Positions 46,221-54,497 of a DNA stretch of 64,000 nt are shown here, one piece after another. Where the stretch lies: contig NZ_AP012544.1 of NCBI RefSeq assembly GCF_000829055.1, positions 2,790,001 through 2,854,000 of the forward strand, written 5' to 3'. This DNA is from Lacticaseibacillus casei DSM 20011 = JCM 1134 = ATCC 393. GTDB taxonomy: Bacteria > Bacillota > Bacilli > Lactobacillales > Lactobacillaceae. The stretch's first letter is position 1. Each line of letters begins with the position of its first letter. The notes beneath the pieces were generated by a model. The model saw only the letters and a program-made list of their open reading frames with translations. It did not search any database and was not told where the DNA came from. Position numbers and translations under genes: made by a program.

Positions 46221-46727
46221 ATGAAATTGTTTACTGATGATGAACCGCATGGCGTGTTCTTCTTAATTGATAACAAGTCCTTTTATGCTAGTTGCGAGGC
46301 CGTTGCCCGGGGACTTAACCCCTTAAAAGTCCCATTAGTGGTCCTTAGTGAAGCTGAAAATACCAATGGTGGACTCATTTTAGCCACGTCACCCGAAGCT
46401 AAGCGCTTATTTCATCTTAAAGCCAACGTCTCCCGTAAACGTGACTTACCCAATGACCCCAGGTTGTGGGTCGTGCCACCGCGCATGAACCTTTATATTC
46501 AACGTAATTTGCAGATCAATCAGATCTTTCATCAATTTACTACTGAAAAAGAGGTTTGGCCGTATTCAATTGATGAAAGCATTCTTGATATGACCCATAC
46601 TTGGCGGCTGTTTGGCAATTCCGTTCGCGAAGTGGCACGCTTGATTCAAAAGACAGTTCGGCAAAAGCTAGGCTTGTATACCACCGTGGGAATTGGTGAC
46701 AATCCGGTGCAAGCTAAATTAGCCTTA
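46221..46727 (+). pseudogene. Y-family DNA polymerase (UmuC-like), N-terminal fragment
   Basis: The fragment encodes the palm of a Y-family translesion polymerase: FFLIDNKSFYASCEAVARG (metal-binding Asp and steric gate region), LKVPLVVLSEAENTNGGLILA, the catalytic YSIDESILDMT, and the start of GLYTTVGIGDNPVQAKLAL. Homology stops where the IS5 element begins. The thumb and little-finger domains are gone, so it is inactive. Such UmuC genes are common on lactobacillus plasmids and are SOS-controlled. Confidence 0.85.
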
Positions 46728-46735
46728 GAACCTGT

Positions 46736-47206
46736 CTAGTATCTTTTAAGAACTATCTTCAGGAAGGCCAATACAACCATTTGAAGACTGCTGTTAAGGG
46801 CACGTTCACAGTTTTTCCAAAGTCGCCGACATTTGTCTAGCCAACGCCATGAACGTTCAACGATCCATCGTTGCGGTAACACCGTGAACATATGCAACTC
46901 GTTGCGTTTAGCTACCGTCGTCTTAGCATTCAAAATGAGCTTCACCTGATCCGCAAAGTCATTGCCAGTGTAGCCACCATCAACCATGACATGCTGAACC
47001 AGCTCTAAATTTTGGCTAGCCAAACTAAACATAGCCAATGCACCTGAACGATCTGATACATTAGCTCGTGTCACGAGAATGGCTTGTGGTAAACCATTAA
47101 TATCAACCGCCATATGACGCTTAATCCCTGAAATCTTTTTGCCGCCATCGTAGCCACTATTTTTCGTTAAATCAGTGGTTTTAACACTTTGAGCATCAAC
47201 AATCAC
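46736..47206 (-). CDS. IS5-family transposase, second frame
   Basis: This 156-residue frame holds the catalytic part: IVDAQSVKTTDL, KKISGIKRHMAVDINGLPQ, VMVDGGYTGNDF and RWIVERSWRWLDKCRRLWKN, giving the DDE residues with the C-terminal R-x3-E-R-type motif. It is expressed by frameshifting from the upstream frame, with which it overlaps by four bases. The N-terminal extension in the shifted frame would provide the first aspartate context. Confidence 0.8.
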   Translation of the reverse strand: MIVDAQSVKTTDLTKNSGYDGGKKISGIKRHMAVDINGLPQAILVTRANVSDRSGALAMFSLASQNLELVQHVMVDGGYTGNDFADQVKLILNAKTTVAKRNELHMFTVLPQRWIVERSWRWLDKCRRLWKNCERALNSSLQMVVLAFLKIVLKRY

Positions 47207-47523
47207 AAACGACGTTCGGGCCGATCGGCCCTGTGCAAAGCGATAGGAAGCAACAGTTTTTTTAAAAGCCTTTCTAATAGCGAATCAGCTGTCGGGTCTG
47301 GTTTATCTCGCCACATATTGTAATAGCGGTAGACAGTGTGCCATTCCGGGAAATAGTGCGGTAATTCACGCCATTGACACCCTGTAGTAAGCGAGTAAAG
47401 GATGGCATTGAATACGTCATAAAGATCATAACGACGCGGTCTTGTATGCTTACGGAAGTTTTCTAAATCAGGTTGTATTAACGCAAATTGCGCTCGAGAA
47501 ATATTGCTTGGATAATCTGGCAT
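47203..47523 (-). CDS. IS5-family transposase, first frame
   Basis: This 106-residue frame encodes the N-terminal domain (DUF4096-like): ISRAQFALIQPDL, YDLYDVFNAILYSLTTGCQWRELP and the PEWHTVYRYYNMWRD motif. It precedes and overlaps the catalytic frame, and the two probably make one protein by programmed frameshift. It appears intact. Confidence 0.8.
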   Translation of the reverse strand: MPDYPSNISRAQFALIQPDLENFRKHTRPRRYDLYDVFNAILYSLTTGCQWRELPHYFPEWHTVYRYYNMWRDKPDPTADSLLERLLKKLLLPIALHRADRPERRL

Positions 47524-47583
47524 GACAAACTCCTCAGTCGGTTTTCCACAATTCTATCAGATTCAGCAGATACTAGACAGGTT

Positions 47584-47952
47584 CTAAGATGCAAATGGCA
47601 AGCGCTGAATGATCATTGGTTCTTTCATATTAAGTGCGATTTTCTTATGGCTGTGGGCTTTTTTTATCTGGACTGCTTGTTCATTGATCCACCGGGTGCA
47701 GTCAGCGTGATGTTCACCCCGAAAATAAATCTTCCCCGTGCTAAAGCCGATGACGGCAAATTTACGTTTTTCGCAAACAGCCGCCATTTTCTCTAAGGTT
47801 TGGTCAGAAATACTGTCCTCAGAGTTTAGCAAGCGACGTACAGTCCGATCATTGATCTTGGCTTGTTTGGCAAATTCTGGATTGCTAAGCTTGTTCCTGT
47901 CGATATAGACTTGGACTAGTTTACGAACCACTTCACGATTCAATTCGATCAC
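47584..47952 (-). CDS. HTH domain protein
   Basis: This 122-residue protein has an XRE-like helix-turn-helix near residues 22-60 (LSNPEFAKQAKINDRTVRRLL, read as adjoining helices; then SISDQTLEKMAAV). The C-terminal half is basic and unrecognised. It overlaps the nuclease gene by four bases and is probably co-transcribed with it. The stop codon is supplied by the IS5 end, so the last residues may not be original. Confidence 0.55.
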   Translation of the reverse strand: MIELNREVVRKLVQVYIDRNKLSNPEFAKQAKINDRTVRRLLNSEDSISDQTLEKMAAVCEKRKFAVIGFSTGKIYFRGEHHADCTRWINEQAVQIKKAHSHKKIALNMKEPMIIQRLPFAS

Positions 47953-48842
47953 TCTCCATTCAGTTGAAATGAGCCGTTATTGTAGTTAATAGTTACCCCT
48001 GATTGCGTATTGAAGACCCAGACATTAGCTTGAAACTGTGATGGATTGTTAATCGACTGCACCAAAACGTGTGTGCCACGCGGTACCAGTTCTTGGCCAA
48101 CGTACACGGGAATAACCTGATAAGCGACCGCATCGTCTTGGTGTGAGCTAAGATAATTGCGCGTCAGAGTTTCTGTGTAAGCCATACCACCGGGATTTCG
48201 TTGGTCATTGGTACCAACATTTTGAGCACGAGTGCCAAGAATCACATTATGAGTCTGCATATCGCCACCTAGCGACCACGCTAACAGGTGGCTTTTATTA
48301 TACAGATAACCTCGATAACCGTTAAGTTGGACCATTCGGTTATTGTTGCTGCGGCCAAACCATTGTTGCAGGTTTTTGTTATACACGCCATCAGCGTACT
48401 CACCGGCAACCTTCGTGGTTTTAGGAAAGGCTGGTCGCTTGCGTACAGAGCTTGCGTGACTGTGCATTATACTGTAGGTCACAATGGCAGAAACACTTTG
48501 CGTTCTTCCTAGATCATCCAAGCCTTCAAAGTAAGTTTGAGCGCGTGTGGTTTTCGCTTTCTGGGCGGCAGCTACTGTTTGCTTAAAACCATTTACGAAG
48601 ATTGGAACGTTTTGATTAAGCGTTGTGTAGTTTTGCGGGTACTTTGTCAGATCAAATGGCAAGTTGGCAAGATCACTGTTTGTCTGCGCAGTCTCAGTAG
48701 TGCTCGTTGATGTAGCAGAGGAAGCAGCGGATTTGGTTGTACTTGATTGACTTGTGTTCGATCCTTGAACGGCTGAACAACCACTGATACTAATTGCTAA
48801 TACTGTACTGAGGGCTAAAAACCATTTTGTTGTTAATTTCAT
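47949..48842 (-). CDS. DNA/RNA non-specific endonuclease, lipoprotein
   Basis: This 297-residue secreted nuclease has an N-terminal lipoprotein signal with the lipobox ISGC (Cys about residue 22), a Ser/Thr-rich spacer, and a C-terminal beta-beta-alpha-metal nuclease domain. The catalytic block reads YLYNKSHLLAWSLGGD, equivalent to the DRxH motif of EndA/NucA, with NVILGTRAQNVGTND for metal binding. Such nucleases degrade DNA outside the cell and occur on lactobacillus conjugative plasmids. AAAGGAC precedes the ATG. Confidence 0.85.
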   Translation of the reverse strand: MKLTTKWFLALSTVLAISISGCSAVQGSNTSQSSTTKSAASSATSTSTTETAQTNSDLANLPFDLTKYPQNYTTLNQNVPIFVNGFKQTVAAAQKAKTTRAQTYFEGLDDLGRTQSVSAIVTYSIMHSHASSVRKRPAFPKTTKVAGEYADGVYNKNLQQWFGRSNNNRMVQLNGYRGYLYNKSHLLAWSLGGDMQTHNVILGTRAQNVGTNDQRNPGGMAYTETLTRNYLSSHQDDAVAYQVIPVYVGQELVPRGTHVLVQSINNPSQFQANVWVFNTQSGVTINYNNGSFQLNGE

Positions 48843-49344
48843 ATTGAAGTCCTTTCTGATTCGTCGTGGTGGCCTTGCTGAGCAAATAACGCCCGGTAAG
48901 GCTTAGTTTGCGTAGGGGCGGCGGGCCCTAGGCCGACCCGCACGCCCCGGCAACGTCTTGTCGTTTCAGGGTAGGTAACTGGCAAGTTCAGTTTGTACCT
49001 AAACCCGATTGGTTGCCAGTTGTCTGCTATCGTGCAAATCATGCAAGACTTATGCATAAAGCTTGTGGCGTGCCGCCACGCGGGCAAGCCCGCAGGAACC
49101 TTTCTACTGCCGGTTTTTGCCTTGCTTTGATTCCGCATTCAACCAGCAACAAAGCTGCTAAGGAACAAGTTCCTAAGCAGCTCTAGCAGAAAAAACAAGG
49201 GCCGGGCAAAATTTTGTTCCGCAAAGAACACTCCACAAATTTTTGCCACTTTCGCTACGCTCACCCTTGCGTTTTCTGCCGTAGCTGGTGTGCCTGTTAC
49301 ATCAAAGGCGGCTTCAAAAACCGCCGGTAGAAAGGGTGTCAGCA
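48843..49344. other. GC-rich gene-free region with hairpins
   Basis: No convincing gene is present. Inverted repeats include a GGGGCG/CGCCCC stem (about 48914-48950), AACTGGCAA/TTGCCAGTT (about 48977-49021), GTGGCG/CGCCAC and GCGGGC/GCCCGC (about 49066-49094), and a 28-bp near-palindrome GCTGCT-A-AGGAAC (49153-49180). It probably holds promoters and maybe a plasmid origin or transfer site. Confidence 0.4.
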
Positions 49345-49791
49345 ATGGAGAAATTACCATTTTACCTGCCAATGATTGAAGACGATGAGGAGAGTGTTTT
49401 TGACAGTTGGCCAAATGGACAAAGAACACACGATAAATTGAGTGAGGGGTTACGTCCTTACATTCAAGAAATTGCTGTTAAAAGTCAAACGACCAGTCAA
49501 ATTGAGAGAGACCGTTACGGCAACCAACGCCTAGCCTTTTATGCCAACGGGTGCGATACACCTTATTAAGTTACCGAAGACTTACTACTTACGCCTAATC
49601 AAACTCACGATGAAAAGAAGCTGTTAGTGACAGCACTGATGCTAGGCGATAGCAAGCTGACGGCGGTTGTATCTGACCAGTTACTAGCTCAACTTTCACC
49701 GAAGACCCGCGTATTTGCAAAATATCAGCTCATCAACCAACCAGCACAACAGTTTATGGACGAACACATCAGCATTCAGGTTATCAAATAG
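49345..49791 (+). pseudogene. plasmid hypothetical gene with a nonsense codon
   Basis: The frame opens MEKLPFYLPMIEDDEESVFD and continues without interruption to 49791 except for one TAA at 49567-49569. After the stop it reads VTEDLLLTPNQTHDEKKLL and ends just before the next ribosome site. A CAA to TAA change would explain it. I do not recognise the product. It heads a run of five small plasmid genes. Confidence 0.6.
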
Positions 49792-49800
49792 GAGGCTACC

Positions 49801-50091
49801 ATGATTGATATTAGAAATACCTACAAACCTAATGTTCTGGAAGCTTGGATAAAGGAAACGAGAGAAGCCGGCAACTACGTGAGTGCTGAACTTGTCCAGT
49901 TGCACGACGACCCACAACTAGGTAATGCTCTTGTGCTAGGCTTTCGCTTTGCTAAAACACCACGAGCACTTGCTGATGAAGACATAGCGTTTAGCTTCAG
50001 TCACGAAACAACCGGCCCAGTCTTCTGGCGGTTGGTCGGTGTGGCGGAAGCGTACGCTAATGATTTTAATGAAGAACTAGCTTTTGCATAA
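49801..50091 (+). CDS. hypothetical plasmid protein, 96 aa
   Basis: The product is acidic (MIDIRNTYKPNVLEAWIKET start, EAYANDFNEELAFA end), with no membrane helix and no motif that I can name. AGGAGG lies before the ATG. It is tightly packed with its neighbours on the plus strand (14 bp to the next gene). The compact cluster of small acidic proteins is typical of conjugative plasmid backbones; some such proteins are anti-defence factors, but nothing here shows that. Confidence 0.6.
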   Translation: MIDIRNTYKPNVLEAWIKETREAGNYVSAELVQLHDDPQLGNALVLGFRFAKTPRALADEDIAFSFSHETTGPVFWRLVGVAEAYANDFNEELAFA

Positions 50092-50104
50092 AGGAGCGTA
50101 AGCA

Positions 50105-50554
50105 ATGAAAAAAGGAAAACTGTATCAGGTCAGCATTGACGAAATCGAATATCAACCGCACTTTATTATGGTTTACGCCAGTGAAGACGCTAAGGACAAA
50201 GACCTACAGCGGCTCGCAACAAACTTTATTTTGAGTCAAAATCCAGAATTGCCAGAAAGTGCATTAGTCGATAGTGTCATTGTTGAACCAGGTGACCCGA
50301 ACGAGAAACCAGACGTTGTGGCCGAGGGACTGCATGTCCCAACGCCTGCGTGGGGTGTCAAAATGGGCTTACTGTACGCGCAAGCTGTTCACCATGCTAC
50401 CTACGATGACGATGAGTTTGATGAGGTGGCTTACGTTCGGGGCGAAACAAAGGCGAAACGATTTGAAACCGAGGCCGCCGCAAAAGAATTTGCTAAATGG
50501 CTCAACCCGAATTGTGAAGCTGTTCCACTGGAAGAAGGTGACGACCATGATTGA
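50105..50554 (+). CDS. hypothetical plasmid protein, 149 aa
   Basis: The product begins MKKGKLYQVSIDEIEYQPHF and is strongly acidic, with Asp/Glu runs near residue 105 (YDDDEFDEVAYV) and at the C-terminus. No known motif is visible. AAAGGAG lies before the ATG. It overlaps the next small gene by eight bases. The acidity could point to a DNA-mimic role, but that is speculation. Confidence 0.6.
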   Translation: MKKGKLYQVSIDEIEYQPHFIMVYASEDAKDKDLQRLATNFILSQNPELPESALVDSVIVEPGDPNEKPDVVAEGLHVPTPAWGVKMGLLYAQAVHHATYDDDEFDEVAYVRGETKAKRFETEAAAKEFAKWLNPNCEAVPLEEGDDHD

Positions 50555-50690
50555 CCAACAACAAGCACAAGTCGCATGGAGTGAAGTCATTGAGGAACTG
50601 GACAGCGATACCTTTAATCGCTTGCGTCACGCGTTAGAACTCGTTGATGCTTATATTCGGCAAGGAACAGAAATCGAAAGAGGTCTTTAA
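50547..50690 (+). CDS. small hypothetical plasmid protein, 47 aa
   Basis: This short gene (MIDQQQAQVAWSEVIEELDS start) overlaps the previous one by eight bases and ends three bases before the next start. GAAGAAGGTG serves as ribosome site. It is predicted to be helical. The tight spacing supports real translation. Function is unknown. Confidence 0.5.
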   Translation: MIDQQQAQVAWSEVIEELDSDTFNRLRHALELVDAYIRQGTEIERGL

Positions 50691-50692
50691 CC

Positions 50693-51082
50693 GTGAAAAC
50701 TGCCTACGACGAAGTTGTGAAACAGCCATGTGACAAACTCGCCCAGACCATGCAGGACATGACTTATTGTTACAACGAGACTGTGGTACCTAAGAAACAC
50801 TACAAGAAACTTCTGACGAAGCAACTTGAAGAGGTCGTGGCTGACAGCGTGGCTGTGAATATGGTCAATGCCTACTACAAAACACTTGCTGAATTCAACA
50901 AAGGTAATCGAGAGTGGTTCGTACTTGCTATGTTGTGCATTGAATTAGGAGTTAAGCCTGACAAAGACAGTGCGCAGGAATTAAGCGCCCTGCAGATGAT
51001 TTCTAGCAACATTACTGGTAACCAAGCACCGCTACTCAATCCAGACATCAAGAATGCCTTTGAAGGTGCTATCAAGGCTTAA
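50693..51082 (+). CDS. hypothetical plasmid protein, 129 aa
   Basis: The product starts with GTG (MKTAYDEVVKQPCDKLAQTM) with GAAAGAGG upstream. It is helical and has a central hydrophobic patch (WFVLAMLCIELGV). I do not recognise it. It is the last of the small plasmid genes before the toxin-antitoxin module. Confidence 0.55.
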   Translation: MKTAYDEVVKQPCDKLAQTMQDMTYCYNETVVPKKHYKKLLTKQLEEVVADSVAVNMVNAYYKTLAEFNKGNREWFVLAMLCIELGVKPDKDSAQELSALQMISSNITGNQAPLLNPDIKNAFEGAIKA

Positions 51083-51135
51083 AGAGTGCAAGCACAATCT
51101 AGTCAGATTGCGCTTTTTCTGTTATAATGAGAATA

Positions 51136-51246
51136 CAAACAGGGAGTACCCCGTGAGAGTGCTCCCCTAGCAGAGCCGTTTAAGACGGCGGCAACTATTG
51201 GGCTAAATAACCGTCAACCTGCCAAAGTTGAGACGGTTATTTTTTT
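51136..51246 (+). ncRNA. putative antitoxin RNA, module 3
   Basis: An extended -10 TGTTATAAT (51121-51129 region) would start an RNA of about 110 nt. It has a GGGAG/CTCCC hairpin, a GACGGCGGCAAC box (51184-51195), and ends in a strong terminator (AATAACCGTC stem, U8) that overlaps the 3' end of the opposing toxin gene. Confidence 0.65.
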
Positions 51247-51341
51247 TGCTGATTTTTAATCAGCTCAACAACTAACGCTAACAGGGCTACGACAAACGTG
51301 CCGAACCCTAGCATAAGCTGTAAAGCGTCCGAAATGGGCAC
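51237..51341 (-). CDS. holin-like type I toxin peptide, module 3 (34 aa)
   Basis: The peptide starts with GTG and reads MPISDALQLMLGFGTFVVAL, then a hydrophobic stretch and a lysine-rich tail. DALQLMLGFGTFVVALLA is very typical of the putative holin-like toxin family of lactobacilli. AAAGGAG lies seven bases upstream. The gene converges with a short RNA that ends in a shared terminator, the par-type arrangement. It is too short for most gene finders. Confidence 0.8.
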   Translation of the reverse strand: MPISDALQLMLGFGTFVVALLALVVELIKNQQKK

Positions 51342-51446
51342 AAGGCTTCTCCTTTCGTTGGTATCGTGGTACATTGGTTTTTACACCATAAGCACTACCT
51401 CCAATCTACGGAAGTCGCCACCGCCTTTAACTTTTCTGCTATGTTT

Positions 51447-51455
51447 AGTATAGCA
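51447..51455 (-). promoter_or_regulatory. promoter of toxin transcript, module 3
   Basis: On the minus strand TGCTATACT is an extended -10. The transcript would start near 51440 and carry AAAGGCGGTGGCGAC close to its 5' end. Confidence 0.55.
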
Positions 51456-51508
51456 TATAATTGGCTTTGTTCCTAGAGGCGCAAGGCATACAGCAGTCTT
51501 GCTACCGC

Positions 51509-51540
51509 AAAAAAAGCCTCTTCGGCCAAGGCCGAGAAGC
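51509..51540 (-). terminator. terminator of the mobilisation operon
   Basis: GCTTCTCGGCC pairs with GGCCGAAGAGGC and seven T follow on the minus strand. It lies about 140 bp downstream of the ArdC/Toprim gene. Further GC-rich hairpins fill 51541-51670. Confidence 0.75.
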
Positions 51541-51680
51541 GTGGGGCGCCTGCCCCGCCCACGCGCTTCGGGCATCTGCCTGCCGCGAGGATTCAATCCG
51601 ACCTTGGCAACATGATGCAACGGAACGGCAAACCCAGCCGTTCTCGTTGCCAGCTCGACTGAAACCCAGCAGGTAGGGCA

Positions 51681-54224
51681 TTACATACTTTGTTCTAGTC
51701 CTGCTGCACGTTGCTTTTTATGCTGCTGGGGTTTAACCGGCTGAGTTTGATGATATTTCTGTTCATCTTCTTTGTCTACAGCGTTGTAGCCATACTGCTT
51801 AATGAGATAGGCGCACTGCTGTGGATCGTTAGCTTCAAAGTAGCCCACAACTTTATCTGGTTGTTTGCGATCAACTAGCGAGAATTGATCTTGGCCGTTG
51901 GCAATTAGTTTGGCAGTTTTTCCATCCTGACGACGATAGGTCTTTTCTAACTGCTGATTGATCGGTTCTTGGTGCTGAGCCAACTTGGCTAGCTCATTCC
52001 AATCTTTAGCAATTTTAGTCACCGGCAAAATGCCATTGTCAGCCTGGTAACGTGTGTTGTAGTAAGAAGATTTTGCTGCTAAATGTTTGCGGTCATGATC
52101 CTCAATACCAGGATTTAGTTTCTTCGTAATGGCGTCCCAATCAGGCTCGTTATCACTGGTGCGGTTAGCTTTGATGAATTTTGCCGCGGTTAGTAAAGCC
52201 TCATCTGAATTAAAGTTAGTTTTTCCAGGGTTGGGATCGATCAGCACGCTGCCTTTGGCAATGGCTTGTGGTAGCGGAAAAGATTGCTGGTAGTTCGTTG
52301 AAAGATTGGTTGTTGCTTTAACTGCTGCTGCCAACTCACGCCAGTCAATGCCCGCTTGATCTGCAGCTTGTTTCAAGCCTTGGTAAGTTGTCTGAGTGAT
52401 CGCATTATCCTGTGGAAAGAGCGGCTTAAAGGTAGTTACCTCAGCCTCGGTATTAGCTAAGATGGAGTCTTGTAGCTTGTCATAAAGCTGATGACCAGCT
52501 GGGTCATTGTCGGAGCCAACATAAATAGTGGCTGGTAATTGCCCTTTTGTTTTATACATATTGACCGCCATATTCACGACACTTTCAACTTTGGTACCAT
52601 CAACTGAGGCAATCATGCAATTCGTTAGCTCTGGGTGTTGTGTCCAGTAACTCAACGCGTCAATTGGTGACTCAAAGACATACAGGTCTTGAGGTTTCCC
52701 CAAACTAAAATTGAAACCAAAATCAGATTGCGAGTTTGCGGCGATCTTTTTTTGCGTGCCACGTTTACCGTATTGTTTAAAATCAATTTCAGTGCCTTGA
52801 ATACTTGCGCCAACGGCCTTGCCATTTCGCGCCCATTGAAAGATCAGATTGTTTTGTGAGTCCTGAAAAATGAGTCCCTTTTGGTACAGGCGGTCAACTA
52901 GATGAGGATTAATCCCTCTGGCGATGGTGAGGTAATCCCGCGCACGATCAAAGCTATCAGCTCGTTTCAAGTAGTTATGATAGGCTGCTTTAGGCGCGTT
53001 CTGAATCTTTGTTTCACCGTAGTGACCAGCATTAAGAAGCTTGACAGCTTGATAAAAGCCTTTCTGGTCTAAAAAGGTGGTGGCGAATTCAATCGCACCA
53101 CCACCTAAATTCTGGGAGTTCCATTTCCATAGATTCTTTTTTGCATCAATAACTAAGGAGTCGTGATCGACACCGCGGTAGTAATCGCGGGAATCCTCCT
53201 TGAGATCAATGCCAGCGCTACGCGCAATCTCAACTAAGGACAATTTACGCGCACGATCAATTTCAGATTGCGTCAAACGCTCGCGCTTACCGCTATTGAG
53301 GTTTGTTGTTTGTTCCGGAGCATCGTTAAGCGTTGCTTCTGCGGTCTGTGCTTGATCAAAACCTAATGCTTGCGCCGCCTGATCAGATAGCTCGATCGTA
53401 TGCACACTGGCCTCATTAATCTCTTTGAGGGCTTGTGCCATCACTTTAGGATCTTTCGCCCAAGTGGCCACATATCCTAATGAATAGTCACCAGTGTCGA
53501 TGCCAATGTTTTGCATGGCAATGTAAGCAACAGATTCGGCTTGCGCTTCTTTCCAAGCGCGTGGTCGATCAGCAAATGCCTGACCAATGCCATGTAACTG
53601 ACTGTGGCCGTACTCATGGAACAAAGTTTTGAGTTTCATAGCCGCGTCTGTTTCTTGTGGACTAATCACAATTTCTTGTGTGGACGGCCGAAAGAAACCA
53701 CGAACACCCGGTTCATCAATGGGTGCTTCACTGACCTTAACGTGACCTTCGGTATTGATGGCATCAACGACAGTGTGATATAAACGATCCACATTTTGGT
53801 GATCACCTAACCGCTCTTTAATAAAATCTGTTGCGGATAGTAAAGCTTTGCCGTTGGTTTGACTGACATCGAATACTGAGCCGTAGCGATAACCAACAAT
53901 TGCTCGTTCAGCGGTCGTTTTGTATTTGACCTGTTCCTCTGGCGTGAGCTTCTTAACGATTGGCATGGTGATCTTGATGGCGTGTTCACCCTTACGAATG
54001 TGGCGACCTAATTTGTCCCACTGCTTAAATCCGGCTACCCGCGTTGCATTAGGATGCTGCATATTAATCAGGAGCACATTACGAACAGAGTAGCCATGGA
54101 AGGCGGCGTTTTGCCGAAGGTATTGCTTAAACTTTTGAGTATCAGCAAGTGCGCTTAATTGTTCTGTGGCTCGCTGCGCCATCTCATGTTCCCAGGCTTT
54201 GATCTCAGCTTTAGTCCTCGCCAT
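51681..54224 (-). CDS. LtrC-like plasmid protein: ArdC, zincin and Toprim domains
   Basis: This 847-residue cytoplasmic plasmid protein has three recognisable parts. An ArdC-type ssDNA-binding N-terminus (FKQYLRQNAAFHGYSVRN, GFKQWDKLGRHIRKGEHAIK) is followed by a zincin metallopeptidase motif TLFHEYGHSQLHG, a primase-like middle, and a Toprim domain (LYVFESPIDALSYWTQHPEL, YVGSDNDPAGHQLYDKL). Related LtrC proteins occur on lactococcal and lactobacillus conjugative plasmids; ArdC protects incoming DNA. The ATG at 54224 has GGAGGAGG upstream; longer starts overlap the previous gene more. Confidence 0.8.
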   Translation of the reverse strand: MARTKAEIKAWEHEMAQRATEQLSALADTQKFKQYLRQNAAFHGYSVRNVLLINMQHPNATRVAGFKQWDKLGRHIRKGEHAIKITMPIVKKLTPEEQVKYKTTAERAIVGYRYGSVFDVSQTNGKALLSATDFIKERLGDHQNVDRLYHTVVDAINTEGHVKVSEAPIDEPGVRGFFRPSTQEIVISPQETDAAMKLKTLFHEYGHSQLHGIGQAFADRPRAWKEAQAESVAYIAMQNIGIDTGDYSLGYVATWAKDPKVMAQALKEINEASVHTIELSDQAAQALGFDQAQTAEATLNDAPEQTTNLNSGKRERLTQSEIDRARKLSLVEIARSAGIDLKEDSRDYYRGVDHDSLVIDAKKNLWKWNSQNLGGGAIEFATTFLDQKGFYQAVKLLNAGHYGETKIQNAPKAAYHNYLKRADSFDRARDYLTIARGINPHLVDRLYQKGLIFQDSQNNLIFQWARNGKAVGASIQGTEIDFKQYGKRGTQKKIAANSQSDFGFNFSLGKPQDLYVFESPIDALSYWTQHPELTNCMIASVDGTKVESVVNMAVNMYKTKGQLPATIYVGSDNDPAGHQLYDKLQDSILANTEAEVTTFKPLFPQDNAITQTTYQGLKQAADQAGIDWRELAAAVKATTNLSTNYQQSFPLPQAIAKGSVLIDPNPGKTNFNSDEALLTAAKFIKANRTSDNEPDWDAITKKLNPGIEDHDRKHLAAKSSYYNTRYQADNGILPVTKIAKDWNELAKLAQHQEPINQQLEKTYRRQDGKTAKLIANGQDQFSLVDRKQPDKVVGYFEANDPQQCAYLIKQYGYNAVDKEDEQKYHQTQPVKPQQHKKQRAAGLEQSM

Positions 54225-54459
54225 CTTCACCATCCTCCTCCCATGTGACGTTCTCTTCCGCACCAGGAACCGGTTTGATGATCGGCTCCAAAGCGTATAA
54301 CGCTCGATACTGATTGTCGGCAACCTGCTGCCAAGCAACCCGTCTCATTTTGGTGGACGTTGGTTGCAAGCTAATAGTTGGATACTCATCTAATCTATCA
54401 ATGACAGGCAGCTCACTACCGAGCACTTGCATTTCATCTGCATAAATAGCTGGCATCAT
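54211..54459 (-). CDS. small acidic plasmid protein, 82 aa
   Basis: It reads MPAIYADEMQVLGSELPVID after a leading Met and ends in an acidic tail (EEDGEDGED). AAAGGAAAA lies upstream of two adjacent ATGs. It overlaps the LtrC-like start by 14 bases, indicating translational coupling. No known motif is present. Confidence 0.55.
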   Translation of the reverse strand: MMPAIYADEMQVLGSELPVIDRLDEYPTISLQPTSTKMRRVAWQQVADNQYRALYALEPIIKPVPGAEENVTWEEDGEDGED

Positions 54460-54497
54460 TATTTTCCTTTCTATATAGAAGACAAACAAAAAACGCC

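Larger units (their letters stand above)
46728..47584 (-). mobile_element. IS5-family element (about 857 bp)
   Basis: The ends are inverted repeats: GAACCTGTCTAGTATCT on the left, and its complement at the right end (47568-47584). Both flanks show TA at the border, consistent with a short duplication. The two overlapping transposase frames are typical of the IS427/IS1031 group. It cuts the polymerase gene; the polymerase does not continue on the far side. Confidence 0.8.

Noticed and set aside
48839..49429. Two minus-strand open frames upstream of the nuclease gene
   Set aside because: They are GC-rich, full of inverted repeats, lack ribosome sites and show odd composition; most likely non-coding plasmid DNA.
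51381..51676. Open frames on both strands around 51.5 kb
   Set aside because: They arise from GC-rich hairpins and the mobilisation terminator; no start signals.
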